From contig NZ_LIXI01000008.1 of assembly GCF_001905595.1 (NCBI RefSeq), forward strand, positions 124,001 through 188,000: DNA of 64,000 nucleotides. Direction: 5' to 3'. Of this stretch, positions 44,301-51,494 are shown piece by piece. Source of the DNA: Streptomyces sp. CB00316. GTDB taxonomy: Bacteria; Actinomycetota; Actinomycetes; Streptomycetales; Streptomycetaceae. The notes under the pieces were generated by a model. That model saw only the letters and a program-made list of their open reading frames with translations. It did not search any database and was not told where the DNA came from. Made by a program: the position numbers and the translations under genes. Each line of letters begins with the position of its first letter. The stretch's first letter is position 1.

Positions 44301-46304
44301 GACGCCGACGTCGTCCACCCGCAGCACGGCCGCGACCGTCGCGCAGACCAGGCGCTCGTTCTCGGTGGCGGGTGCCACGAGGCCGCCGGTGGGCCGGGAG
44401 GGTTCCGGCAGGGCTGCGCGGTCGATCTTGCCGTTCGCGGTGAGCGGGAACTCCGTCAGGACGACGAGGTGGGCCGGGACCATGTACTCGACCATGTGGG
44501 CGGTGGCCCAGGCCGTGACCTCGTCGGCCGTGAGCTCCTCACCGCGGGTGGAGGGGATGACATAGCCCACGAGGTAGCTGCCGCCCGCGCTGTTCTTCCG
44601 GGCGACGACGCAGGTGTGCCGTACGCGGGGGTGCTCGGCGAGAGAGGCCTCGACGTCCTCGATCTCCAGCCGCATCCCCCGGATCTTGATCTGGTTGTCG
44701 GCGCGGCCGAGGAAGTCCAGCGACCCGTCCGGGTCGTACCGGGCCAGGTCACCGGTCCGGTACAGCCGGGAGCCGTCGGAGGCGAAGGGGTTGGCGACGA
44801 ACCGGGAGGCGGTGAGGCCGGGTGCCCCGACGTATCCGCGTCCCAGGAGGAGTCCGCCCACGTACAGCTCGCCGCCGACGCCGAACGGGACCGGGCGAAG
44901 TTCGTCGTCCAGCACGTAGAGCTGGGTGTTGGGGTTGGCCCTGCCGATCGAGGTCGACAGGCGCTCGGCCTCGCCCCGGTAGATGACGTGGGAGACGCCG
45001 ATGGTCGTCTCGGCGGGGCCGTAGCCGTGGTACATGGGGATGTCGAGCCGGGTACGGAACCGCTCGTACAGCTCCGGGGTCAGCACCTCGCCGCCGCACC
45101 AGACATGGCGCAGGCTGTCGAGGCGGCCGGAGCCGGCCTCGATCTCCAGGAGTACGTCCAGCATGGAGGAGACCAGGTAGGTGAAGGTGACGCGCTGCTC
45201 GGCGATCACGCTGAGCAGGTGGTGCGGGTCGCGTTCGCCGCCGGGCCGCAGGACCACCAGCCGGCCGCCGGAGACCAGCGGCAGGAAGATCTCGTTGATG
45301 GAGATGTCGAACGAGAGCGGCGCCTTGAACAGCGACGCGTCGTCGTGGCCGAACCGCAGGATCTCCTCCCGCTGCCACAGCAGGCGCTCGCTGATCGCCT
45401 CGTGGCGGATCATGGCGCCCTTGGGCCGGCCGGTCGAACCGGAGGTGAAGATGACGTACGCCAGGGAGGTGGCGTGGACGGCCACCTCGGGCGCCTCGGC
45501 CGGACAGGAACCGAACCCCCAGTCGCCGAGGTCGACGGCGACGGCGTCCGGCTCGGCGGCGTCGGACCCGCCCGAGCTGTCGAGCTGGAGCACGACCCGC
45601 GCGTCCTCGATGACGACGGCCCGGCGGGCGACGGGCCACTGCGGATCGAGCGGGACGAACGCGCACCCGGCCTGGAGTACGGCGAGGAGGCCGATGACCA
45701 TGTCGGCGGAGCGGCCGAGCGAGATCCCGATGACCTGTTCGGCCCCGAGGCCGCGTTCGATCAGGTGGTGGGCCAGCTGGGCCGACCGCTCGGCCGCCTC
45801 ACGGTACGTCAGGGTCCGGTGCTCGTCGACGATCGCGACGGCGTCCGGCCTGGCGCGGGCCTGCTCGCGGAACAGCTCCATGACGGTCGGGCGGACGCGG
45901 TCGGCCCGGTTGTCGTTCCACCGGGCCAGGGTCTCGATCCGTGCAGCGATGCTGGAGGGGCCGATGGTGCCGACGGGCCGGTCCGGGAAGCCGGCCAGGT
46001 CGTCCAGGGCGAGCTGTGCTTCGTCCGGCCGGACGCCGTCGGGGAGCGTGATGGTCAGGCCGTCCGCTCCGACCTCCCACCCCGGGCTTCCACCACCGCC
46101 GTTGTCGACCCAGCCGAGGACATCGGCGAACGAAGTGGCGGGGGTGAGGTCGATGCCGTCGGGGCCGCCCCCTGTCGCCCAGTACGCCAGCCCGATGGCC
46201 AATGCCTCGGCGATGGTCCGGTCGCCGTAATCGCCGACGCGTCGGCGCACATCGGTGAAGTGGGTGGGAGAGAGCAGTACATGAGGAGCGGTCGGTTCCG
46301 TCAT
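35373..46304 (-). CDS. cchH: Trimodular NRPS for coelichelin-type siderophore
   Basis: A 3643-residue synthetase, domains A-T-E-C-A-T-E-C-A-T with no thioesterase. Approximate residues: N-terminal fragment 1-120; A1 135-640; T1 645-715 (LGGDSILAIS); E1 735-1180 (HHVVIDGVSW); C1 1190-1620 (HHIIADGWS); A2 1640-2130; T2 2150-2215; E2 2230-2610 (HHLAVDAVSW); C2 2620-3020 (YHLLLWDGW); A3 3060-3550; T3 3565-3635 (LGGHSMLAVR). Specificity positions read DINYWGGIGK for A1, DFWNIGMVHK for A2 (threonine) and DMENLGLINK for A3. These match the reported formyl-hydroxyornithine, threonine and hydroxyornithine codes of CchH. Two E domains fit the D-amino acids of coelichelin. It is preceded by an iron box. 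Confidence 0.97.
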   Translation of the reverse strand: MTEPTAPHVLLSPTHFTDVRRRVGDYGDRTIAEALAIGLAYWATGGGPDGIDLTPATSFADVLGWVDNGGGGSPGWEVGADGLTITLPDGVRPDEAQLALDDLAGFPDRPVGTIGPSSIAARIETLARWNDNRADRVRPTVMELFREQARARPDAVAIVDEHRTLTYREAAERSAQLAHHLIERGLGAEQVIGISLGRSADMVIGLLAVLQAGCAFVPLDPQWPVARRAVVIEDARVVLQLDSSGGSDAAEPDAVAVDLGDWGFGSCPAEAPEVAVHATSLAYVIFTSGSTGRPKGAMIRHEAISERLLWQREEILRFGHDDASLFKAPLSFDISINEIFLPLVSGGRLVVLRPGGERDPHHLLSVIAEQRVTFTYLVSSMLDVLLEIEAGSGRLDSLRHVWCGGEVLTPELYERFRTRLDIPMYHGYGPAETTIGVSHVIYRGEAERLSTSIGRANPNTQLYVLDDELRPVPFGVGGELYVGGLLLGRGYVGAPGLTASRFVANPFASDGSRLYRTGDLARYDPDGSLDFLGRADNQIKIRGMRLEIEDVEASLAEHPRVRHTCVVARKNSAGGSYLVGYVIPSTRGEELTADEVTAWATAHMVEYMVPAHLVVLTEFPLTANGKIDRAALPEPSRPTGGLVAPATENERLVCATVAAVLRVDDVGVDQDFFQLGGDSILAISLLSALRDVGLHVTARQIFTNSTVGALAAVASRDDVSTVDRADTPTGSVVGSPIVQWLGETTDTIDGFVQSVVLNTPPELTPDALDTVLAALLDRHDMLRARLVRGERWSFDIPRAGQAVVGWQESDGPLEECVERATEGLDPDDGVMLRAVWRRAAHQLVLVAHHVVIDGVSWRVLMDDLATAWRQHAAGAPVELPPVGTSFRRWTQLLGRAPFDADRAYFQRALPGEDAPIGRRALTEADTVARERTRTFSVGPEETAALLGEIPAKFHAGVNDVLLTALAVALARWRRDRGQDQTFAHIELEGHGREGRFVADAAGFEPELSRTVGWFTTLFPVTVDPGAASDLTGPAYLAAALKAVKEDLARVPGNGLSYGALRYLTDTELTAPAPQVLFNYLGRFDAGAAGHWQLAGTTGQLGERRDPRMRLPRALEFNAIAEPGTDGAYELVTTLSWPEGVFTDEDIATLGAYFGSALSALAALEEGGHTPSDFPLVPLTQADVDDLDGPELRDILPLTPLQEGLYFHSVFDDDATGSYVEQQLLTLEGEVDAARLAAAATRLLTLYPNLAARFTALADGRVVSVVESGTRAPFTTLDHPGITDDDIRDLAEQDRRAGFDLATGPLMRYTLIRAGAGRTVLVQTVHHIIADGWSVPPMLRSLLAEYHAPGSVYPLGGYRDYVGWLAGQDQDASDRVWRDELAELPGPSLVAEGHTPSGRFADVAAEPADDIDVAARSAGVSVSVAVHSAWAVTLGGILHGRDVVFGSTVSGRDAEVPGIRDMVGLFINTIPVRARWAATDTAYDLLTAVKEHQSTVLAHQHVSLARIGRQAGAGSLFDTLVVFDVATDVDVLRGPDDTLTITAIANEGAPHYPLTLVVERARDGRPRFNLIHDGELLRRESAEAILHRFTRTLAELLSRPDALVDELARAADRVPERVVPTTLGGLFDAAAHRDPAATAVTQCALDGSDRSLTYGELATAKDASAAVLRAAGVRPGQRVAVAVPRSLEQIVALVAVVTAGGAYVPLDLAYPDERLEYILADAAPQVVLVDQDQRDRFTRLLERAGVKARVLVQGEENPPAADTAAPVVSPQDPAYVIYTSGSTGRPKGVVVPHSAVVTLLAGTRPDMGFGPHDVWVQFHSFSFDFAVWELWGALAHGGELLLPDYALTRSPVDFHRLVRERGVTVLNQTPSAFHRFIEADLHAGEPVPALRRVIFGGEALDLGRLRGWVERHGTGAPELVNMYGITETTVHVTHRVLRDEDFARSTDISPIGGPLPGLAAYLLDDRLRPVPPGRVGAIYVAGDQVSLGYLGRPGLTASRFVANPFAGDGSRIYHTGDLARRTLDGELEFAGRADDQVQLKGFRVEPREVEGAIRELDGVVDVAVTVADSGDHLLAHIVGEAPADLIALLSAKLPVHMVPGRVLPIDALPLTVNGKLDRKALTERAAQEEGAQHQQAGPQHQQQATSGSDSLAALTGIFAETLPGAAVDADTDFFGAGGDSIVAITLINRARALGLPIAPRDVFLLKTPRALAGHLATRTPQAAPAPPTRREDGPLPLTPIILRQRELGGSLTRFAQARAVVVAEGTGLADVRRAANAVMAAHPALRLRLHVEHGVWTLRMEPARDATVATPDTADATAVANEAAGRLAPEAGDVIAFSWLAASRTLVVTVHHLAVDAVSWLILLDDLTTALSGSALPPPTTPYAEYAAALAVRSAESADGLGHWITTLQAPPLVRTPTDLRETTVVLAPDVSDLVTRTAPAALGTGLTELLCGALRTALTQIQPTPTDLAIDLERHGRVPAQEHHDYTRTVGWFTSIAPVRLTPHTDPVAAAREIADRQPDEEGHVAYGRLRYLNPQAAPLLTARPQVLFNYLGRGGESQALHITGGEQNSPYAVEVNAWTDDATGSLHAAFTLAAGIPDALTDHWLTALAQIGNASATAERTAPVTPLQRGLFFQAQMAGAAGHYVAQSYFTFDRRLDPDALAEAMACVIGRHPVVGAGFTTDGYGNPVQLLNAGRRIDVRTVELTTDAEVDDLCTRDRDLGFDPGEPPLIRMTVVRMPDGRDGLLLSYHLLLWDGWSREIVLRDLFDAYEAVVAGEPWDAAPAVPGFEEYARALAAKDPAVSERFWADHLAGLSGPTLLAGPAPALGEGLPQPLVHTLSAELTDLLREAGRVHGVTLNSVLTGAFGLLLGARTGRGDAVFGVTVSGREGEGHGDVVGVLLNTVPMWTRARPEETVGAYLSGVQAARVAAMDHEHLGLGEIQRASGHDTLFDNLFVLQNFLDLDAFAAMNARHGITSVRADDSTHYPYTWVVTPGDRLTVKLEHRHGDPESARRLLDDYLRVLEDVAHSTTGRMGALRGLGPDPEPAERTDIGTDTVVDRFDLAADRHPERLALVADGATMTFAQLRDRSRAVAGVLARRGIGPETTVALAIPRSPDWIAALFAVLRVGAAYVPLELDHPDERIAAIVEDARPEVILTVSSVSPRLTGELIELDRPLPAAEPYVTFAPGDPDRLRHPAYTIYTSGSTGRPKGVVTEYAGLTNMLINHQRRIFEPVLAEHGHRTFRIAHTVSFAFDMSWEELLWLADGHEVHICDEELRRDAPRLVEYCGEHAIDVINVTPTYAQQLIAEGLLDNPRQRPPLVLLGGEAVTPTLWQRLAETEGTVGYNLYGPTEYTINTLGIGTFECQDPVVGVAIDNTEVYVLDPWLRPLPDGAPGELYVAGVGIARGYLGQSAQTAHRFVACPFGAPGERMYRTGDLVVRRPDGNIVFLGRTDQQVKIRGHRVELGEVEAVFAAHPAVRFVAAVAQPDPQVDGAYRLAAYLVLEGAELAEVAGEVSAGLPDFLRPTHFAQVDSIPLTVNGKADTKALPEARPLGALTTAGERGPDTETETVVCEFFAEALDLDDDEVSAVSDFVSLGGHSMLAVRLIGLLRREYGPVITIRDLFTLRTPEAIARHLDENRHA

Positions 46305-46331
46305 CGAGGACTCAGCACCCTTCCAAGGGGA

Positions 46332-46350
46332 TCAAGTTAGCCTAACCTTA
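46332..46350. promoter_or_regulatory. Iron box upstream of cchH
   Basis: On the minus strand the site reads TAAGGTTAGGCTAACTTGA, about 16 of 19 matches to the DmdR1/IdeR consensus. It lies 28 bases before the cchH start and within the gap to cchG. Fe(II)-bound repressor would shut off the NRPS when iron is plentiful. Confidence 0.8.
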
Positions 46351-46361
46351 CTGAGGTTGCC

Positions 46362-48149
46362 CTAACTACCCTCGCGCCAAGCGCGCCACAAGCGTGCGTA
46401 CATGCCTCCCAGGGCCACCAGTTCCTCATGTGTCCCCTCCTCCACCACGCGCCCCGCGTCGAGCACGGCGATCCGGTCCGCCGCCATCGCCTGGGTCAGC
46501 CGGTGGGCCACGAAGAGCGTGGTACGGCCCGCGCAGGCGGCCAGTACGGCGCGCTCCAGCTCGGCGGCGCCCTCACTGCCCGCCTCGGCGGTCGACTCGT
46601 CGAGGACGACCACCGGGGAGCGGCTCAACACCAGCCGGGCCAGAGCGACTTGGGCGACCTTGGTCACATCCAGGCGCTCGCCGCCCTCGCCGACCGGCGC
46701 GTGCAGCCCGCCGGGCAGCAGCTCGACCCACCCGTCGGCGCCGACCGTCCGCACCGCGTCCATGAGCTGCTCGTCGCTCGCCTCGGGTGCGGCGAGACGC
46801 AGATCGTCGGCGAGCGGCCCGGAGAACACGTGCGTCTCCTGGGTCAGGATGCTCACCAGGGACCGCGCCGCGGCCTCGTCGAGCCCGGCGAGGTCCCAGG
46901 AGCCGATGCGTACGGTGCCGGACTGCGGGGTCCCTATGCCGGCGATCAGCGCGGCCAGGGTCGACTTTCCGGCACCGGTCGCGCCCACGAGCGCCAGCGA
47001 GCCGCCGGCCGGGATGGCCAGGTTCACGTTCCGCAGGACGGGCTCCTCCGTGTCCGGATAGCTGAACGTCAGCTCCTCCACGGTCACCGCGTACGGCACG
47101 GCCGCGGCTTGGGCGACGGACGCGTCGCCCACCAGCCGCTCCTCGGCCGGCTCCCCCAGCACCCCGACCAGGCGGGTGAGGCTGGCGCCGGACTTCTGCG
47201 CCTCGTCGAAGGTGAACATGATGGCGCCCAGCGGGGTGAACAGCCGGTGGAACATCAGCGGGGCCGCCGACACCTCGCCCAGGGTGGCGGCGTCGGCCTC
47301 CAGCAGGGCGTATCCCACCACCAGGATCAGGACGAGGCCGATGAACTCGGCCCGGTTCTCGCGGCCGACGAACCGGCCGAAGAACCGGAAGACCTCGACG
47401 CCGAGATTCCGCACCCGCCACGACTCGGCCGCCACCTTCTCGCGGACGTCGCCCTCCAAGCGGTACGCCCGCACGGTGTCGATCCCGTTGAGGCCGCTGA
47501 TCAGCGCCTGCGCGCGGTCGGCCTGGGCGATGCGCTGCTTGCGGTAGAGGGGCGCGGACCGGGGCAGGTACCAGTGCAGCGCGAGCGCGTACGCCGGCAG
47601 GGCGCAGGCCCCGGCCAGGCCGAGCCGCCAGTCCAGGCCGAACATGCCGAGCGTGGCGATGGCCACCAGCACCCCCGCGGAGAACACCGTGGGGATGGCC
47701 TGCCGGATGCCCTTGGAGAGCACGGCCACGTCGTCACCGACCCGGGAGAGCACATCGCCGCGGCCGACCTGCTCGACACGCGCGCTCGGCATCCCCAGCA
47801 CGGCCCGTACGGCGCTCTCCCGCAGCTGCGCCAGCAGCTCCGCCCCCAGCCGCCCGATCAGGTACGTGGACGCAGCGGTGGCCGCCGCGCCGAACAACGC
47901 GGCGGCCCCCATCAGCACCCCGACCGTGACGAGCACCGAGCGCGATTCACCACCGACCACCCCGTCGACCACGCGGCCCAGCAGGAGCACGGGGACCACC
48001 TGGAGGGCCGCCCCGGCCACGGTGGTGAGCACGGTGGAGAGGGTCAGCCACGGGGCCCGGCGGCAGTGCGCCGCCACCCACCCGGTGGCCTCCCTCCCCG
48101 TCGCCGTACGCAACTTCGTCGGGGCCACAGGGGTGTCGGTGACGGTCAC
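46362..48149 (-). CDS. cchG: ABC half-transporter with working Walker motifs but degenerate signature
   Basis: A 595-residue half-transporter. The transmembrane domain (about residues 35-330) precedes an NBD with normal Walker A GATGAGKST, Walker B VVVLDEST and H-loop VAHRLT. The signature position reads LDVTKVAQVALARL instead of LSGGQxQR. Together with CchI (dead Walker A/B, intact LSGGQ) it should form a heterodimer with one competent ATP site. It starts at GTG 46 bases after the cchF stop, likely cotranscribed with it. Its probable role is export of the ferric-free siderophore. Confidence 0.93.
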   Translation of the reverse strand: MTVTDTPVAPTKLRTATGREATGWVAAHCRRAPWLTLSTVLTTVAGAALQVVPVLLLGRVVDGVVGGESRSVLVTVGVLMGAAALFGAAATAASTYLIGRLGAELLAQLRESAVRAVLGMPSARVEQVGRGDVLSRVGDDVAVLSKGIRQAIPTVFSAGVLVAIATLGMFGLDWRLGLAGACALPAYALALHWYLPRSAPLYRKQRIAQADRAQALISGLNGIDTVRAYRLEGDVREKVAAESWRVRNLGVEVFRFFGRFVGRENRAEFIGLVLILVVGYALLEADAATLGEVSAAPLMFHRLFTPLGAIMFTFDEAQKSGASLTRLVGVLGEPAEERLVGDASVAQAAAVPYAVTVEELTFSYPDTEEPVLRNVNLAIPAGGSLALVGATGAGKSTLAALIAGIGTPQSGTVRIGSWDLAGLDEAAARSLVSILTQETHVFSGPLADDLRLAAPEASDEQLMDAVRTVGADGWVELLPGGLHAPVGEGGERLDVTKVAQVALARLVLSRSPVVVLDESTAEAGSEGAAELERAVLAACAGRTTLFVAHRLTQAMAADRIAVLDAGRVVEEGTHEELVALGGMYARLWRAWREGS

Positions 48150-48195
48150 GCGATCGCCAGTTCTCGGTGGGGGGAGGGCGGTTCGGCCGTCATCG

Positions 48196-49245
48196 CTACT
48201 TGGCCGCCTTGACCAGCTCGTCGATCGCGTACGGCAGGGAGAGCAGCGTGCCCTGGGACATGGCCGCGCCGATCGCCGGGCCCTCGCTGTCCAGGAGGTA
48301 GGAGACCTTGCCGCTCTTCACAGCGGGCAGGTTGGCGAAGAGCTCGAACTTCTTGAGCGCCGCCGTGTCCGCCTTGTCGTTGATGACGAAGATGCGGTCG
48401 ACGTCGATCAGGTCGATGCGCTCGGGCGACAGCTCGGTGGAGAACTTGCCGTCGGCGATCTTGTCGATCTCGGTCTGGTAGCCGAAGCCGGAACCGGTGA
48501 CCAGCTGCCCGCGTACATCGGTGGAGGTGAACGGGTACACCGCACCCTTGTACCAGGAGAGGGCGACGGCCTTCTGCTCGGCGAAGGCGGGGTTCTCCTT
48601 CCTGGCCGCGTCGAGCTTGTCCTGGATGCCCTTCACCAGCGCGGTACCCTCGGGCTCCTTGCCGAGCGCCTTGGCGATGTGGACCGCGTTGTCCTGCCAC
48701 GGAGCGCTGAATGGCTCCTTCTCGGCCTTGGTCCGGCCGATGGTGGGCGCGATCTTGGAGAGCTTGTCGTAGGCGGCCTGGTCGACCTCGGAGTAGACCG
48801 CGATGATCAGGTCGGGCCGCAGGGAGGCGATCTTCTCGTAGTTGGGGCCCGCGTCACCGTTGTTCATGACGACCTCGGGACGGGTGTCGCCCCACTTGTC
48901 CTTCACCCAGGGCCACTGGGTGTTGATGTCGGGTGTCCGGCCGACCGGGTTCGGGTACTGGTCGACCATGCCGACCGGCTTGATACCGAGCGCCAGGATG
49001 GCCTGGTCGTCCGTGTAGCCCACGGAGACGACCCGCTCGGGTGCCTTCTCGACCTTCGTGGATCCGAACGCGTGCTCCACCGTGACCGGGAACGCGCCGG
49101 CTTCGGCGGCCGGGGCGTCGTCGCTCTTCTTCGCCTCCGTGTCGGAACCGCATCCCGCGAGGAGACCGGTGCCGAGGGTCGCGACCAAAAGTGCCACGGC
49201 CAGCCGCCGCCACGGCTTCACAAGCGTCGTTCGATGGAGAAGCAT
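48196..49245 (-). CDS. cchF: Ferric-siderophore binding lipoprotein
   Basis: A protein of about 349 residues with signal peptide and lipobox LLAGCG. The periplasmic-binding fold is the FecB/FhuD type: PERVVSVGYTDDQAILALGI, NYEKIASLRPDLIIAVYSEV, KIAPTIGRT and a C-terminal LPYAIDELVKA. It is membrane-anchored outside the cell and delivers ferric coelichelin to CchC/CchD. ATG at 49245 is preferred to an upstream start because AAGGGA lies 8-13 bases before it and the signal peptide begins there. Confidence 0.94.
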   Translation of the reverse strand: MLLHRTTLVKPWRRLAVALLVATLGTGLLAGCGSDTEAKKSDDAPAAEAGAFPVTVEHAFGSTKVEKAPERVVSVGYTDDQAILALGIKPVGMVDQYPNPVGRTPDINTQWPWVKDKWGDTRPEVVMNNGDAGPNYEKIASLRPDLIIAVYSEVDQAAYDKLSKIAPTIGRTKAEKEPFSAPWQDNAVHIAKALGKEPEGTALVKGIQDKLDAARKENPAFAEQKAVALSWYKGAVYPFTSTDVRGQLVTGSGFGYQTEIDKIADGKFSTELSPERIDLIDVDRIFVINDKADTAALKKFELFANLPAVKSGKVSYLLDSEGPAIGAAMSQGTLLSLPYAIDELVKAAK

Positions 49246-49316
49246 CCGGAATCCCTTGCTTTCGCACTGTCCACTGCGCCCCTGAACGAGGGCGAGCAAA
49301 CCCTATACCGCCCAAG

Positions 49317-49335
49317 TGAGGCCAGCCTAGCCTTA
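49317..49335. promoter_or_regulatory. Iron box upstream of cchF
   Basis: Minus-strand reading TAAGGCTAGGCTGGCCTCA matches 14 of 19 positions of the consensus. It lies 72 bases before the cchF start, in the gap to cchE. Confidence 0.7.
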
Positions 49336-49396
49336 CTTGAAACTCTCCCACCTTCGAATCACCTGGAGCCAGCCGCCAAGTTCATCTGGAAACCGC

Positions 49397-50260
49397 TCAC
49401 TTCACTCGGGTGTCGCGCACCGGTTCGAGCCGGACGTGCGTACGTCCGATCGGGACGATGAGCGGACGGTCGCCCACCGGATCGTCGATCACCTTGGCCT
49501 GCAGCCCGAAGGCCTCATGCAGCAGATCGGCGGTGATCACGTCACGCGGGTGCCCCTGCGCCAGGATCGAGCCCGCCCGCATCACGACGAGGTTGTCGCT
49601 GTAGCGCGTGGCGAGGTTGAGGTCGTGCAGCACCATGACCACGGTGCACCCCGACTCGTGCAGGTCGTCCACCAGGTCGAGCACATCGATCGCGTGCGCG
49701 AGGTCCAGATAGGTGGTCGGTTCGTCCAGGAGCAGCAGGTCGGTGCCCTGGGCCAGGGTCATCGAGATCCAGACACGCTGACGCTGGCCGCCGGAGAGCG
49801 AGTCGACCGGACGGTCGGCCAGGTCGGCCACCCCGGTCATGGCGAGGGCGCGCTCCACGACGGCGGCGTCGTCCGAGGACCACTGCCGCAGCCAGCTCTG
49901 GTGCGGATGGCGCCCCCGGGCGACCAGGTCCCCCACCGTCAGGCCCTCGGGCGCCACGGGCGCCTGCGGCAGCAGGCCGAGCTTCTTCGCCACGTCCCGG
50001 GTCCTGAGTTTGACGATGTCCTCGCCGTCCAGCACGACCGTCCCGCTGGCCGGCTTGAGCAGACGGGTCAGGGTGCGCAACAACGTCGACTTCCCACAGC
50101 CGTTGGGACCGATGATCGTGGTGACCACCCCCGAGGGGATCGCCACGTCCAGGTCGTCGATGACCGCCCGGCCGCCGTAGCCGACCGTGACACCCCTCGC
50201 CGCCAGCCGTGGGACGTCCACTGGCTCGGACCGAGCCTCGGTGATGAACTGCGCGACCAC
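49397..50260 (-). CDS. cchE: Ferric-siderophore ABC importer ATPase
   Basis: A FecE/FepC-type ATPase of about 287 residues. Walker A GPNGCGKST, Q-loop LLPQAPVAPEGLTVGDLVARGRHP, signature LSGGQRQRVW, Walker B LLLLDEPTTYLDLAH and H-loop VMVLHDLNLA are all intact. It powers the CchC-CchD permease. GTG at 50260 is preferred because AAGGGG then stands five bases upstream; a GTG six bases earlier would put the ribosome site too close. An iron box sits just before it. Confidence 0.94.
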   Translation of the reverse strand: MVAQFITEARSEPVDVPRLAARGVTVGYGGRAVIDDLDVAIPSGVVTTIIGPNGCGKSTLLRTLTRLLKPASGTVVLDGEDIVKLRTRDVAKKLGLLPQAPVAPEGLTVGDLVARGRHPHQSWLRQWSSDDAAVVERALAMTGVADLADRPVDSLSGGQRQRVWISMTLAQGTDLLLLDEPTTYLDLAHAIDVLDLVDDLHESGCTVVMVLHDLNLATRYSDNLVVMRAGSILAQGHPRDVITADLLHEAFGLQAKVIDDPVGDRPLIVPIGRTHVRLEPVRDTRVK

Positions 50261-50275
50261 AAGCACCCCTTGAGT

Positions 50276-50294
50276 TCAGGCTCGCCTAACCTTA
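50276..50294. promoter_or_regulatory. Iron box upstream of cchE
   Basis: Minus-strand TAAGGTTAGGCGAGCCTGA matches 15 of 19 positions of the consensus. It ends 16 bases before the chosen start codon of cchE. Confidence 0.75.
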
Positions 50295-50324
50295 TTACGT
50301 CCGAAGGGAGTTCGCCTCGGGGCG

Positions 50325-51494
50325 TCACGGTCCGGTCCGGCGGAGATTCGCCCGTACCAGCAGGTAGACGAGGAACGGGCCACCGATCGCGGCGGTGACC
50401 ACGCCGACCGGAATGGTGATCGGCAGCGCTGTCCGTGCGATGAGGTCCGAACCGATCAGCAGCAGCGCTCCCAGCAGTCCGGAGGCCACCATCGGCGGCG
50501 TAGGACACCTCGCCAGCCGCATCGCCACCTGGGGCGCCACCAGCGCGACGAACGGAACGGGGCCCGCCGCACTCACCGCGACGGCGGCCAGCAGCACCGC
50601 GCACAGCAGGAGGACGGCCCGCACCCTGGTGTACCGGACGCCCAAACCGGCGGCCACGTCGTCACCGAGGTGCATCGGCTTGAACGAGAACGAGGCGGCG
50701 GCCACCACGACGAGAAGGACCAGCGCCCCCCAGAGCGCGATGTGGACCTCGTCCCACGACCGGCCGTCCAGCGAGCCGACCAGCCACGCCTGGGCCCGGG
50801 CCACGTCCCTCATGTCGGCCGACACCAGCAGCCAGGTCGTGAGCGCCTGCATCACGGCGCTCACCGAGATGCCGATGAGGATGAGCCGGAAGCCGTCGAC
50901 CCCGCGCCGCCACGCCAGGAAGTAGACCAACAGCCCCGTACCGAGGCCGCCCAGGAGCGCCGCAGCCGACAGACCGACCGAGCCGACGACCGCCGCGGCG
51001 GCCCCGCCCGACACCGTCACCAGGAAGACCGCGACCGCGCTGGCCCCGCTGGTGATCCCCAGGATGTCGGGACTGGCCAGCGGATTGCGGGCGACGGACT
51101 GGGTGATCGCCCCGGACACCCCCAGGGCGATGCCCACGACGAGACCGGCCAGGGCGCGCGGCATCCGCAGGTCCATCACGACGAACTCGTCGACCTGTTC
51201 GCCTTGCCCCAGCAGTGTGGCGATCACCCGCGACAGGCCGATGGGGAAGTCCCCGACGGCGATGGAGAGGCAGAACACCAGGAAGGCGGAGGCCGCCAGC
51301 ACCAGCGTGACCAGGACGAGCCAGGGCCGCCAGACGAACGACACCTGACCGAACCGCACACCCGGCGCCAGGGGTGGATTCATACCTGTCAGGTTCGCGC
51401 CTGCCGAATTCGTATCTGTCAGGTTCGTATCGGCCGGGTTCAGGTCCGTCTGGCTCATGCCCTCTTGCCTGCTCGTGCGCTCTTGTCGGTTCAT
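50325..51494 (-). CDS. cchD: Ferric-siderophore ABC permease (FecCD family)
   Basis: A protein of about 389 residues with a FecCD fold of about nine to ten helices. It contains LRMPRALAGLVVGIALGVSGAITQSVARNPLASPDILGITSGA, the family signature region, and GPVPFVALVAPQVAMRL. It pairs with CchC. Its N-terminus carries a run of five-residue units (NPADT, NLTDT, NSAGA, NLTGM) encoded by a 15-bp tandem repeat. ATG at 51494 overlaps the cchC stop (ATGA), which fits coupling; Met at 51458 is an alternative start inside the repeat region. Confidence 0.92.
   Translation of the reverse strand: MNRQERTSRQEGMSQTDLNPADTNLTDTNSAGANLTGMNPPLAPGVRFGQVSFVWRPWLVLVTLVLAASAFLVFCLSIAVGDFPIGLSRVIATLLGQGEQVDEFVVMDLRMPRALAGLVVGIALGVSGAITQSVARNPLASPDILGITSGASAVAVFLVTVSGGAAAAVVGSVGLSAAALLGGLGTGLLVYFLAWRRGVDGFRLILIGISVSAVMQALTTWLLVSADMRDVARAQAWLVGSLDGRSWDEVHIALWGALVLLVVVAAASFSFKPMHLGDDVAAGLGVRYTRVRAVLLLCAVLLAAVAVSAAGPVPFVALVAPQVAMRLARCPTPPMVASGLLGALLLIGSDLIARTALPITIPVGVVTAAIGGPFLVYLLVRANLRRTGP
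51379..51453 (-). repeat. 15-bp tandem repeat at the 5' end of cchD
   Basis: Five degenerate 15-base units beginning TTC on the plus strand. Each encodes five residues of an Asn/Thr-rich, probably disordered cytoplasmic tail. The count could vary between strains by slippage without breaking the frame. Confidence 0.7.

Noticed and set aside
40929..46340. Long open frame of 1803 codons on the plus strand across the NRPS gene
   Set aside because: It is the antisense shadow of cchH: high GC makes complementary frames open. Its translation is low-complexity, with no family, ribosome site or start.
46428..48212. Open frame of about 600 codons on the plus strand
   Set aside because: Opposite cchG, whose ABC motifs are unambiguous.
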